Positions 61,401-63,960 of a stretch of 64,000 nucleotides of DNA are shown here, one piece after another. The stretch covers positions 1-64,000 of the forward strand of contig CAMXCT020001082.1 of assembly GCA_947184155.2 (NCBI GenBank), in the 5' to 3' direction. Position numbers and translations under genes: made by a program. Source of the DNA: Cladocopium goreaui. Its lineage: Eukaryota; Sar; Dinophyceae; Suessiales; Symbiodiniaceae. The notes beneath the pieces are model-generated. The model was not told the DNA's origin. It did no database searches and worked only from the letters and a program-made list of their open reading frames with translations. Position 1 is the stretch's first letter; each line of letters begins with the position of its first letter.

Positions 61401-63031
61401 AACGCTGCAATGCCACATATTCTCGCTCTTTTTGATGGTCATAGTCTGTCCACATTCGCACGTAGGGAGATCATCATCGTCACCGCTGACCGACATGTCT
61501 CGATTTTTGATGGGAGAGCAACTGGGCACGAGAGAAGAATTGGACCACAGGCTACAAGAATCCTTCCGTCGCGCTGTCGGAGACGTGAGATGATGTCTCA
61601 TATATGAGCTACAATGCGCCAAACATATCAAAACATACTCAGATACTCTTTCTCTCTTTTTGATGCTGACTTTCAGCACCTACGGTTCTGAATTTCATCG
61701 CTCCGTCCCCTCCTGGCCTCCTTTCCCATGACCGAGGACTTCTCTAATCCTGCATCCAGCAAACCTGGGCCGAAGTTGCTGGAAAACCCAGTTGCAAAGC
61801 CCCAAAAAATTGGGGGAGACTTGGAATGAAAAAGCCTGGCAAATAGCTTAGGTAAATACTTGAAGGTAAATTACACAACATTGAACATGGTAAAAAACAA
61901 ATGTAAAAACCATGTAAAAGTTGCTGCCGATTTTCGTGAGGGGCATCACTATGCGTTAGCCAGATTCGCCTGTGACATCATGCAGGGGAGCTGCAATGAT
62001 CCAATTACCAAAAAATCAAAACGCATCAAACCTCCTTGAAATCCCTGAGAGCTGTTCATGCCCCCATTAAATTCACATTATAAATCTTATTGAAATCCAA
62101 ACTCAAATCTTTGACGAGGAACTGTTCATGGAACACTCGAGCAGCAGCCGTTGCTGTGGATCCATCGCGCGTGCCTGGCAGCAAGGGTATGGTTTCTCTT
62201 TCAACCTCTGAGACATTGATCAGAAAAGGCTGGATCCATCTGATATTTTTTCATTTTTTTCCAGCATTTCAACAAAGAAAAGGTCAGGAGAGGTTGGACC
62301 AAGATGAACTTATGCTGGTCAATCCCAAACTATTGGATTTTACTAAAGTGGGAATTTCAGCATCCAAAAACGGAGGTACTGTACTGTATAAGGCCATATT
62401 CTGTGGGGATATTCCCTTACATAGGCCTTATATATACTTATATATATATATATAGTATATACTAGGTACCTCCAAATTTGGTTCCTGAAATGGCCATTGA
62501 TTTCTAGGATGGCAGGGTTCAGGGTCAAAAAACAGTAGGAAGCCAGGAAGCATCATGGCGCCTCTGGGGGTGAGATGCCAAAGAATTTGGCATCGAAGCA
62601 CTCCACAGCCTCGATGAAGGCGCCATGGCGAGGATACCTTGGTCCCAACCATATGGAATTGTCCTGCAAAACCCATGGTTTCGAAGAGGGTGTTGAAAAT
62701 ATTAGGGGGATAGGATTATATATATAATTATAATTATAATTAATTATATATAACGAAGAAATGGGAATAGGAAAGTGAAATAAAAGGAATCTTTCATGAA
62801 TTTTAAAATCTTGGCACAACTGTGGGGCACTTGAAACAATCCAACAGCTGATGATCTTGATCTTGCCGCATTAACAATGGATTGATGCGTCCAGAGACCA
62901 CCTTTTTTTCGATGAGGTCCCCAGCAAGGTTGCATTCCAAGCGACATCTTGCCCTGGGCGTCTGGGTTTGGATCCCAAACCTCTTCCAGTTCCCAGCGCG
63001 TGAAGGGAACCTCCACTTGGCCATCCACTCC
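2262..63031 (-). CDS. Giant multi-exon modular polyketide synthase gene (partial at both ends)
   Basis: One minus-strand gene explains most coding signal in the window. Its exons, 24-208 bp each and about 70 in number, spell PKS domains in the colinear order KS-DH-KR-ACP-KS-KR. Adjacent exons join in phase across introns of about 0.15-5.3 kb, and motifs split by introns become complete when joined (for example the KS HGTGT motif across 13500/12744). Such enzymes extend and reduce an acyl chain held on a carrier protein by decarboxylative condensation of malonyl units. No acyltransferase sequence lies between KS and DH or between KS and KR, so loading is inferred to be in trans. Neither an initiator codon nor a terminator is visible. 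An upstream exon may lie near 63870-63960 and downstream KR exons lie beyond position 1. Two separate genes would be an alternative, but the ACP-linker-KS_B continuity argues for one. The polyketide product cannot be predicted. Identification as modular PKS is very secure; individual exon ends are less so. Confidence 0.93.
3200..3315. repeat. TACCCTCTGGTAA inverted-repeat element, copy 1 (degenerate)
   Basis: Starts ACCCGCTGGTAATTTAACAT and ends GTTAGTTTACCAGAGGG, with the palindromic AACATGG core in between. It is the most diverged copy seen. It lies in the KR_B intron between exons 2304 and 3483. Confidence 0.7.
3711..3762 (+). repeat. 52 bp dispersed repeat, copy 1
   Basis: CAATTCTCACCCAGGTGGAT followed by two rounds of CTACTCAAGAT and GACCGAGTC. 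It is repeated almost exactly at 41052-41103, 37 kb away. Confidence 0.75.
3764..3864. repeat. GGTATACC/CCACCAACCAG short element, copy 1
   Basis: Begins ATGGTATACCTACCCCTCTG and ends AAACCACCAACCAGACA. Shares long stretches with copies at 6529 and (ends only) 6759. Confidence 0.6.
4244..8101 (-). CDS. PKS ketoreductase B, structural subdomain, 5 exons
   Basis: Follows KS_B directly. Exons: 7997-8101 ([20 protein letters not shown], 35 codons, in phase with KS_B), 7224-7262 ([13 protein letters not shown], end uncertain), 6409-6480 ([15 protein letters not shown]), 5357-5551 ([19 protein letters not shown], then [20 protein letters not shown]), 4244-4330 ([15 protein letters not shown], then GRRVPRVVE). 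VTRGA, ALWGL-RSARIE-P and GRRVPRVV are hallmark strands of the inert KR half, in the expected order. Only about 70 residues lie between the KS C-terminus and this fold, so no dehydratase or acyltransferase fits. Donors at 7997, 5357 and 4244 are GC. Confidence 0.84.
4580..4703. repeat. TACCCTCTGGTAA inverted-repeat element, copy 2
   Basis: Full element with both termini. The interior holds the family's ATTTTTAATGGG and its complement-like arm ATGGTGATTTTCCAT. It lies in the intron between PKS exons 4330 and 5357. Confidence 0.9.
6529..6627. repeat. GGTATACC/CCACCAACCAG short element, copy 2
   Basis: Shares GGTATACCTACCCCTCTGAA and TTCCAAACCACCAACCAG with the copy at 3764. It lies in the KR_B intron next to exon 6480. 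Confidence 0.6.
6759..6858. repeat. CTGGTTGGTGG...CCACCAACCAG short element, copy 3
   Basis: Has true terminal inverted repeats, AGCTGGTTGGTGGTGC and AAACCACCAACCAGACAG, about 75 bp apart, with AATCTTCC inside the right arm as in the other copies. Confidence 0.6.
7048..7107. repeat. AGAGCTATTATAGTT inverted repeat
   Basis: A near-perfect palindrome: AGAGCTATTATAGTT at the left and AACTATAATAGCTCT at the right around a short AT-rich centre. It lies in the KR_B intron below exon 7224. No function visible. Confidence 0.7.
8155..8258. repeat. TACCCTCTGGTAA inverted-repeat element, copy 3
   Basis: 104 bp with complete ends, 54 bp upstream (in PKS sense) of exon 7997-8101. A second, related copy follows 107 bp away. 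Confidence 0.92.
8366..8472. repeat. TACCCTCTGGTAA element, copy 4 (subfamily with CCTGGCAGTCATCGG core)
   Basis: Same ends, but the interior reads AACATAGACCCTGGCAGTC on one side and TCAGGGTCTATGTTAA on the other. This core is shared with copies at 22856 and 37115, defining a second subfamily. Confidence 0.9.
9254..20821 (-). CDS. PKS ketosynthase domain B (KS_B), 15 exons
   Basis: Condensing enzyme of the second module. Exons: 20749-20821 ([20 protein letters not shown]), 19691-19783 ([20 protein letters not shown]), 19509-19532 (24 bp, tentative), 18874-18920 ([15 protein letters not shown]), 18327-18391 ([10 protein letters not shown]), 18003-18076 ([12 protein letters not shown]), 17583-17694 ([20 protein letters not shown]), 16660-16714 ([13 protein letters not shown]), 15817-15963 ([16 protein letters not shown]), 13500-13653 ([21 protein letters not shown]), 12688-12744 ([12 protein letters not shown]), 12173-12235 ([12 protein letters not shown]), 10437-10486 ([17 protein letters not shown]), 10099-10192 ([16 protein letters not shown]), 9254-9358 ([17 protein letters not shown]). 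Cys, His and His of the active site are intact. From 18920 to 9254 every junction is in phase, with exon lengths matching to the base. GC donors follow 18874, 18327, 17583 and 13500. Confidence 0.94.
11326..11408. repeat. AATACAGTATA short tandem repeat
   Basis: Units of AATACAGTATA (11-12 bp) repeated about six times, in the 1.7 kb KS_B intron 10487-12172. The same intron holds an AGCAGCAGCAA run at 11551-11600 and a TTTTTCCAGGCGCACGGCC segment occurring twice (11673 and 11745). Nothing coding is seen in it. Confidence 0.85.
14880..15300. repeat. CATACCATAC minisatellite
   Basis: Degenerate 8-12 bp units of ACATACCATACCTACC over about 420 bp. Its open frames on both strands (rich in His-Thr-Ile or Met-Val-Cys) are repeat by-products. 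Confidence 0.9.
15301..15640. repeat. 102 bp tandem array with G8-A-G5 tracts
   Basis: Three copies start at CAGGGGGGGG positions 15321, 15423 and 15525, an exact 102 bp period. Each has two G-tract boxes, a GACAGTGCC spacer and an AGATCTCATATGGGACCAGT segment. A longer G tract follows at about 15620-15645. It could form G-quadruplexes on the plus strand (non-template for the minus-strand PKS transcript this would be C-rich RNA). Confidence 0.93.
19838..19906. repeat. CAATGGATTGGTTTAAGGG inverted-repeat family, copy 3 (left end lost)
   Basis: Starts AGGAAACCATAGATTTTCC and ends CTTAAACCAATCCATTG. Only the inner left arm remains. It lies next to KS_B exon 19691-19783. Confidence 0.65.
21140..21243. 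repeat. TACCCTCTGGTAA inverted-repeat element, copy 5
   Basis: 104 bp with complete ends and the standard ATTTTCAATGGG interior. It lies in the linker region between the ACP_A and KS_B exons. Confidence 0.92.
21811..21985. repeat. TATATATTACATA microsatellite
   Basis: Some 14-17 bp units of TATATATATTACATA repeated about ten times, in the linker region between ACP_A and KS_B. Confidence 0.92.
22700..22778 (-). CDS. PKS exon: ACP-to-KS_B inter-module linker (3' end uncertain)
   Basis: After the acceptor CTCAG|GTCGG, a reading frame in phase with the ACP_A exon gives [15 protein letters not shown] and then a Gly/Ala/Met-rich stretch, consistent with an unstructured inter-module linker. Where it ends is not clear because several donors are possible. 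A further linker exon may lie near 22040-22120, where the minus strand is GC-rich and open, but I could not fix its frame. The KS N-terminal strand expected between here and 20821 was not found. Confidence 0.5.
22856..22969. repeat. TACCCTCTGGTAA element, copy 6 (CCTGGCAG-type subfamily)
   Basis: The left end is mutated (TACCCGTTGGCAAATTAAC) and the right end intact. A short duplication (GTTAATATATGTTAAT) sits inside the right arm. It lies 78 bp from PKS exon 22778. Confidence 0.85.
23057..26575 (-). CDS. PKS acyl carrier protein domain A (ACP_A), 4 exons
   Basis: Carries the growing chain on a phosphopantetheine arm. Exons: 26497-26575 ([14 protein letters not shown], helix 1), 25798-25852 ([17 protein letters not shown]), 25239-25305 ([14 protein letters not shown]), 23057-23120 ([17 protein letters not shown]). 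The attachment Ser lies in GLDSL, whose Gly codon is completed across the intron at 25798/25305. The FDYPT motif of helix 3 is intact. The intron between 26497 and 25852 is flanked on both sides by CAGGATG and fits as GA-AG; the next two introns start GT and GC. A single complete ACP is seen, with no tandem copy. Confidence 0.93.
23448..23725. repeat. AT-rich microsatellite
   Basis: About 280 bp of TA dinucleotide runs broken by ACTATACATA-like units, in the ACP_A intron next to the fold-back. Confidence 0.9.
23885..24440. repeat. ~0.55 kb imperfect fold-back rich in A and T runs
   Basis: Left-arm pieces recur inverted in the right arm: GAATGTTTGGTTTTGACTCA (23974) against GGGTCAAAACCAAGCATTC (24348), and TTGAATGGATATGATCA (24089) against TGATCATATCCATTCAA (24236). 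The whole is dominated by CAAAAAC and GTTTTTTG runs. It lies in the 1.9 kb... ACP_A intron between exons 25239 and 23120. It resembles a large non-autonomous inverted-repeat element with no coding capacity. Confidence 0.7.
25046..25151. repeat. TACCCTCTGGTAA inverted-repeat element, copy 7
   Basis: In inverted orientation relative to copy 8. It lies in the ACP_A intron, 88 bp from exon 25239. Right end CCAGAGGATA with one substitution. Confidence 0.9.
25329..25432. repeat. TACCCTCTGGTAA inverted-repeat element, copy 8
   Basis: 104 bp with complete ends, only 23 bp upstream of the ACP_A exon that carries the phosphopantetheine Ser (25239-25305). Copies 7 and 8 flank that exon. Confidence 0.93.
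26178..26275. repeat. AAGTTGGTTTATAA inverted repeat
   Basis: Arms AAGTTGGTTTATAA and TTATAAACCAACTTAG with internal direct repeats of AACCATAGTTA. It lies between ACP_A exons 25852 and 26497, a probable small fold-back element. Confidence 0.65.
27096..28994 (-). CDS. PKS exons: KR-to-ACP linker
   Basis: Three in-phase exons. 28920-28994 carries [16 protein letters not shown], the helix that normally closes a PKS KR. 27879-27934 carries [16 protein letters not shown], a typical post-KR helix. 27096-27166 carries [10 protein letters not shown] followed by an Ala/Lys-rich stretch, a flexible linker leading into the carrier protein. The phase between 28920 and 27934 only works if the intron starts GA (C|GACCC). 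The last exon ends on a GC donor and joins 26575 in phase. Confidence 0.75.
28030..28540. repeat. TATA then (TATG)n microsatellite
   Basis: AT dinucleotide run turning into more than 50 copies of the 4 bp unit TGTA/TATG. Open frames on both strands here (Tyr-Val-Cys-Met type or His-Thr-Tyr-Ile type) are products of the repeat. It lies in the intron between linker exons 27934 and 28920. Confidence 0.95.
29701..38070 (-). CDS. PKS ketoreductase A, catalytic NADPH-binding subdomain, 9 exons
   Basis: Reduces the beta-keto group with NADPH. Exons: 38006-38070 ([20 protein letters not shown]), 37401-37449 ([14 protein letters not shown]), 36607-36715 ([11 protein letters not shown]), 35968-36020 ([13 protein letters not shown]), 32412-32447 ([10 protein letters not shown]), 32011-32067 ([19 protein letters not shown]), 30981-31037 ([17 protein letters not shown]), 30512-30563 ([16 protein letters not shown]), 29701-29835 ([15 protein letters not shown], then [12 protein letters not shown]). 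The coenzyme loop GGTGALG is present. The catalytic Lys (CSAK), Ser (FSSV) and Tyr-xxx-Asn (YCAAN) are all intact, so the domain should be active. The GTLSDG loop keeps the second Asp of the LDD position seen in B-type KRs, which gives only a hint about alcohol stereochemistry. Introns after 32412 and 30981 fit best as GA-AG. The 3.5 kb intron between 35968 and 32447 encloses the ankyrin gene. Confidence 0.93.
32502..32605. repeat. TACCCTCTGGTAA inverted-repeat element, copy 9
   Basis: 104 bp with complete ends. It lies in the intron that also contains the ankyrin gene, 55 bp from KR_A exon 32447. Confidence 0.93.
33029..34135 (-). CDS. Ubiquitin-like/ankyrin-repeat protein, intronless, nested in a PKS intron
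   Basis: Open frame of 368 codons with no intron. Residues 1-72 resemble a ubiquitin-like beta-grasp: MLRIISAG start, helix [18 protein letters not shown] turn and QLVLLPL last strand. From residue ~80 to 358 there are about seven ankyrin repeats, recognisable by [95 protein letters not shown] and [11 protein letters not shown]. The C-terminus is basic ([11 protein letters not shown]). Ankyrin arrays bind other proteins; no enzymatic motif is present, so the function is unknown. It lies inside the 3.5 kb intron between PKS exons 35968 and 32447, on the same strand. The intact frame and the contrast with the finely split PKS gene suggest a separately expressed gene, perhaps of retroposed origin (inference). 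Confidence 0.9.
   Translation of the reverse strand: MLRIISAGTGETLAEFPAEFYFDKSVKMLKQCLAERTGVSRFRQRFIGSDHRVCSDEDFVEPGSVQLVLLPLSYDGKLGKELRMACLANNLMEVERLLSLPLYPDQRNRVGETALHAAARFGHLECVKLLLEAGADTRAKENSLENASRNQATSIPPLARAAKYGHLEVVRVLLAAKGDPASGLKALDEAVGHGQVEVARLLLEAGVPTGADQSSTPLMKAAELGHAQLVQVLLGFGADRDQITGGKAAIHAAAACGWLEVVRILLQAGTSANTLSDVTRETPLHFAAGNGYLEVVQLLLTFRAQTDLRSIGNVQQSRLFLNRSREIFTAACHTPLELAEVRGYAAVARTLVEAGAQRGNSKRKQREY
34612..34680. repeat. (TATC)n microsatellite
   Basis: About 15 copies of CTATCTATATCTATC-type units, upstream of the ankyrin gene in its host intron. Confidence 0.92.
35757..35769 (+). other. 13 bp match to the 5' part of the dinoflagellate spliced leader
   Basis: ACCGTAGCCATTT matches the first 13 bases of the dinoflagellate spliced-leader consensus (DCCGTAGCCATTTTGGCTCAAG); the match stops at the next base (GAGCC). 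There is no SL RNA gene here, since the rest of the leader and its donor are absent. It is on the plus strand, opposite to all genes found, so if meaningful it would be a relic. Confidence 0.35.
35806..35906 (-). repeat. GTACCCCTGGTGAACATCAAA element, copy 1 (inverted)
   Basis: Contains TATTTTGATGTTCACCAGGG and ATCAATACCTATCCATACC, the reverse complement of the copies at 50921 and 56955. It lies next to KR_A exon 35968. Confidence 0.75.
37115..37221. repeat. TACCCTCTGGTAA element, copy 10 (CCTGGCAG-type subfamily)
   Basis: Near twin of copy 4 (8366), including the GGGGTTGGAAGA core and TCAGGGTCTATGTTAATTT arm. It lies in the intron between KR_A exons 36715 and 37401. Confidence 0.9.
37784..37899. 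repeat. TACCCTCTGGTAA inverted-repeat element, copy 11
   Basis: Complete ends. The left arm holds a small internal duplication of AATTTAACATA. It lies in the intron between KR_A exons 37449 and 38006. Confidence 0.9.
38503..38609. repeat. TACCCTCTGGTAA inverted-repeat element, copy 12
   Basis: Left end intact, right end mutated (ACATAACCAGGGGGTA). It lies in the intron between KR_A exons 38070 and 38915. Confidence 0.88.
38915..43421 (-). CDS. PKS ketoreductase A, structural (N-terminal) subdomain, 8 exons
   Basis: The catalytically inert half-Rossmann that precedes the active KR fold in modular PKSs. Exons: 43244-43421 ([12 protein letters not shown] and later [11 protein letters not shown]), 42750-42846 ([18 protein letters not shown]), 41707-41767 ([16 protein letters not shown]), 41208-41261 ([11 protein letters not shown]), 40592-40708 ([23 protein letters not shown]), 40038-40105 ([18 protein letters not shown]), 39646-39740 ([16 protein letters not shown]), 38915-39015 (LWMPRLVD). 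The order follows family expectation: strand WLVL, then SLAGL, then [14 protein letters not shown], the EHPEL-FDL strand, and the PRLV strand. Donors mix GC (43244, 42750, 41208, 40592) and GT. The far end of 43244-43421 is the least certain. Confidence 0.85.
39529..39629. repeat. CAATGGATTGGTTTAAGGG inverted-repeat family, copy 2
   Basis: Both ends are present: CAATGGATTGGTTTCAGGG at the left and AAACCAATCCATT at the right, with ATTTACAGGAACACC and CCTGTAGATTTAAAC as inner arms. It lies 17 bp from KR_A exon 39646. Confidence 0.75.
40197..40300. repeat. AGATTAAGACTAAG / AGATAGATAG repeats
   Basis: GATTAGATTAAGACTAAGACTAAG passing into AAAAGAAAAG and ATAGATAGATAG, about 100 bp, in the KR_A intron above exon 40105. 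Confidence 0.85.
41052..41103 (+). repeat. 52 bp dispersed repeat, copy 2
   Basis: Matches 3711-3762 with about two substitutions. It lies in the KR_A intron upstream of exon 41208 on the plus-strand map. Confidence 0.75.
41843..41995. repeat. TAATGGGATAT short tandem repeat
   Basis: ATTAATGGGATATT units with inserted TTATGGTTAT, ending exactly at inverted-repeat element copy 13. It lies in the KR_A intron next to exon 41767. Confidence 0.85.
41996..42112. repeat. TACCCTCTGGTTGTGACTAAC element, copy 13 (variant)
   Basis: A variant whose ends read TACCCTCTGGTTGTGACTAA and TTAGTCATAACCAGATGGTA, so both arms carry the same change and the stem is preserved. It follows directly on a short TAATGGGATAT repeat array (41843-41995). 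Confidence 0.85.
43684..48304 (-). CDS. PKS dehydratase domain A (DH_A), 10 exons
   Basis: A double-hot-dog dehydratase that removes water from the beta-hydroxyacyl chain made by the ketoreductase. Exons: 48274-48304 (GFRFLRAK, tentative), 47345-47507, 46386-46490 ([11 protein letters not shown]), 45927-45997 ([15 protein letters not shown]), 45485-45603 ([17 protein letters not shown]), 44958-45062 ([17 protein letters not shown]), 44710-44774 (LGRLKLDDG), 44382-44493, 44033-44098 ([14 protein letters not shown]), 43684-43821 ([16 protein letters not shown]). The first hot dog carries [10 protein letters not shown], which fits the catalytic HxxxGxxxxP, followed by VFVEMALEA. The second carries [11 protein letters not shown], with Asp in the DxxxH form of the usual DxxxQ/H. 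Both catalytic residues are therefore present and the domain is predicted active. All ten exons join in phase; introns after 47345, 46386, 44710 and 44033 use GC donors. The boundary of the first small exon is the weakest point. Confidence 0.88.
45106..45221. repeat. TACCCTCTGGTAA element, copy 14 (truncated left end)
   Basis: Begins CCTCTCGTAAACTAAC and ends GAATTGCCAGAGGGTA. It lies 44 bp from DH_A exon 45062. Confidence 0.82.
46950..47068. repeat. TACCCTCTGGTAA inverted-repeat element, copy 15
   Basis: Complete ends with a small internal duplication (GGTAAATCC twice). It lies in the DH_A intron between exons 46490 and 47345. Confidence 0.9.
49105..49224 (-). CDS. PKS exon: post-ketosynthase linker
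   Basis: A 120 bp exon of exactly 40 codons that starts [17 protein letters not shown] and ends with the FPWRE motif typical of the short linker after a KS domain. The acceptor is CTGTCAG|GCGG and the donor GAG|GTGAGG. It is in phase with the KS_A C-terminal exon upstream and with the dehydratase exons downstream. Only these 40 codons plus a ten-codon exon separate KS_A from the dehydratase, which leaves no room for an acyltransferase domain of about 300 residues. This is the main evidence that the module is AT-less. Confidence 0.8.
49460..63031 (-). CDS. PKS ketosynthase domain A (KS_A), 14 exons
   Basis: KS_A condenses the growing chain with a malonyl extender. Exons in transcription order: 62946-63031 ([18 protein letters not shown]), 62562-62637 ([14 protein letters not shown]), 62135-62174 ([10 protein letters not shown]), 61733-61764, 56314-56401 (GLANNDW), 55814-55902, 55216-55313 ([17 protein letters not shown]), 54210-54417 ([13 protein letters not shown]), 53715-53810 ([10 protein letters not shown]), 52531-52592 ([14 protein letters not shown]), 51551-51609 (KSNCGHLEG), 50719-50782 ([13 protein letters not shown]), 50106-50217 ([13 protein letters not shown]), 49460-49549 ([12 protein letters not shown]). 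The catalytic triad is complete: Cys in DTACSS, His in CHGTGT and His in KSNCGHLEG. Nearly all junctions keep phase; the intron after 54210 starts GA. Between GDPIE and the KSN motif it is about eight residues shorter than KS_B, so a tiny exon may be missed between 51610 and 52530. The intron between 61733 and 56401 is 5.3 kb and holds satellites and another reading frame. Confidence 0.93.
50921..51030 (+). repeat. GTACCCCTGGTGAACATCAAA element, copy 2
   Basis: Reads TCAAAACCTTGTACCCCTGG, then TAGCTGGTAAATGGATGTTC and GGTATTGATCCATACCCAT. It is almost identical to the copy at 56955. It lies in a KS_A intron. Confidence 0.8.
53525..53627. repeat. CAATGGATTGGTTTAAGGG inverted-repeat family, copy 1
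   Basis: Arms CAATGGATTGGTTTAAGGG, then AAAATCTACAGGAAACC, a short loop, and GGTTTTCCTGTAAATTTTCC. The fold is a near-perfect hairpin. It is in the KS_A intron next to exon 53715. Confidence 0.75.
56955..57070 (+). repeat. GTACCCCTGGTGAACATCAAA element, copy 3
   Basis: Near-identical to 50921-51030 over about 100 bp. It lies at the edge of the satellite block in the 5.3 kb KS_A intron. Confidence 0.8.
57139..58255. repeat. CACACTTCA/CTCACTTCT satellite
   Basis: About 1.1 kb of 8-10 bp units such as CACACTTCACACTTCTCAC, with higher-order blocks spaced by CTGCTTCCTTCACACTCCAA. The plus strand is open in two frames throughout because the unit lacks stop codons, not because it is a gene. Confidence 0.95.
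58270..59300. repeat. ~298 bp tandem repeat, about 3.4 copies
   Basis: The marker GCGCCAAAATGGAGAAAATC recurs at about 58279, 58571, 58869 and 59168 (period 292-299). Units also share GCAGCCTTCATGCAGCC, GATCTGCGGAGACTGAGTTG and GAAGCACTTTTTAAAAGGAT. Copies differ by a few percent. Open frames in it change between copies, so no protein is called. Confidence 0.93.
59300..60325. repeat. ~88 bp repeat in a ~500 bp higher-order satellite
   Basis: Units contain GCGGGAACGATCCTACAGTT, GGAATTCCATCGGCAACTC and CACCAGCACCACTTGCAATC. A longer segment with ATCATCGACGTTCGGGGACG and GCATTTCGTGCGAGACTTCC occurs at about 59528-59765 and 60029-60261, giving a ~500 bp higher-order period. It also contains runs of GATCCGACCAT. 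Confidence 0.93.
60325..60800. repeat. CTAACTCTTTCTTTGA minisatellite
   Basis: Units CTAACTCTTTCTTTGA and CTAACTCTTTCCCTGA alternate over about 470 bp with variants CTAACTGTTTC and CGAACTC. It abuts the 3' side of the cysteine-rich reading frame. Confidence 0.95.
60909..61679 (-). CDS. Cysteine-rich zinc-binding-like protein with acidic repeat tail, nested in a PKS intron
   Basis: Open frame of 256 codons. The best start may be Met62 (61494-61496), which opens [11 protein letters not shown]. Right after it come paired cysteines at 74/76, 91/94, 107/109 and 111/114/117 (motifs [21 protein letters not shown]), a pattern suited to binding two zinc ions in a ribbon- or RING-like fold. Residues ~120-235 are very acidic and aromatic, with repeats of YGEWNE and a twice-used YCEIGG. 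No known family is recognised. It lies between KS_A exons 61733 and 56401 on the same strand, only 53 bp from exon 61733. If the longer start were used, its leader would run almost to the splice donor. The ordered Cys pairs make it more than chance; function is unknown. Confidence 0.65.
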   Translation of the reverse strand: MLKVSIKKRERVSEYVLICLAHCSSYMRHHLTSPTARRKDSCSLWSNSSLVPSCSPIKNRDMSVSGDDDDLPTCECGQTMTIKKSENMWHCSVCQEVKAACVLQYICACGCHACDECAWFNAEIEEEREEEYEEWEWDEYCEIGGYDSWNGCDQYQHQEEGQWQEWEHKGHSPDESEEHGEQNESGAWNEYGEWNEYGEWNEYCEIGGHGWSGCDWNDQEDAASATDQPLPTLLDAQKATQEIKAALHIQDCNAIP

Positions 63032-63879
63032 CTGGCGAGTTGAAGAAAACCGAGGGAAAACCTATCGGAAGATGATTCCCAAACCTCACTATCGAAGATT
63101 GTTCTGAAAATGGGAAATATCGAAGATTGTTCTGAACTTTGAAATCACCAGCAAAACCTTTCGGAAGGGCTTCGATGCAACTATTTCATGTTTCATGGCT
63201 TGGAATCATTGTCATGTCAATGTACGGTATCCAATTTTCAAGGTGCAAGGCTTCAAGAGAGAATCACATGGCATAGGTAGGCAGATTCCACTCGTCTGCC
63301 CAGAAGAGCTACATCTTGCGATTTATACAACCCAGCATGACAAAGGAAGGTGAAGGTTGGCGAGTGGCCAACTAGTTACATAATATATCATAATATCATA
63401 ATGTAATGTAAATTAATCCCTTCACCCTAGTATCAATCATACCCAATCGAACCCTTGTGGAGTGTATTGGAGCTATCATTTTGTGTCGCATTTTGCGGGT
63501 TGGGGCTCCAAACTCCAGGATAGTGGATGAGGGGCGTCGGCCCCAAACTCCGTGTCTATCTCCCAGGATTGGGTTTTGGGTAAATTCACTGAAAGCATTC
63601 CAAACACATTGAACAACTGGATGATCAAATAGATGGTTACCTGATGTTACCTGTAAGTTTGATGCAAACCCTTCTTAAATCATCGTGATTCAACATCGGA
63701 TGGTCAAACCCATGGGGCTTCTGCAATATGGTGACAAATTATTGGGTTCCTAGTTCCTGGTTCTCAAAAATCCTCACCCAACATGTTCCTGGCTCCGGGT
63801 TGTATTTTTGTATTTTCCTTATCACAAAACCCGATGATCGTCTCAACATGTCTCAACCCCCTGGTGTCAATCAAGCACC

Positions 63880-63960
63880 TGCGTAATCGCACACTGGAAG
63901 GATGCTCCGTTGAATGCTGCTGCTGGGAAGTTGGCGGCCTGGGTCATGTCACAATGTCAT
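63880..63960 (-). CDS. Possible upstream PKS exon before KS_A
   Basis: After the acceptor CCCAG|GCC near 63945 the minus strand is open and reads AANFPAAAFNGASFQ, with a possible GT donor just after. It lies about 0.85 kb upstream of the first sure KS_A exon, where the KS N-terminus or an inter-module linker is expected. No catalytic motif is present, so it is listed only as a candidate. Confidence 0.3.

Larger units (their letters stand above)
56402..61732 (-). other. 5.3 kb KS_A intron packed with satellites and a nested reading frame
   Basis: Exon 61733-61764 ends phase 0 (TCG|GTCATG) and the next KS exon 56314-56401 begins phase 0 after GGCAG|GTC, so everything between is one intron within a single KS fold. 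It holds, from the 5' side, the cysteine-rich frame (60909-61679), a 28 bp minisatellite, two higher-order satellites, a 298 bp tandem repeat and a CACACTTCA array. A missed exon is possible but not required by phase or by KS alignment. Confidence 0.75.
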
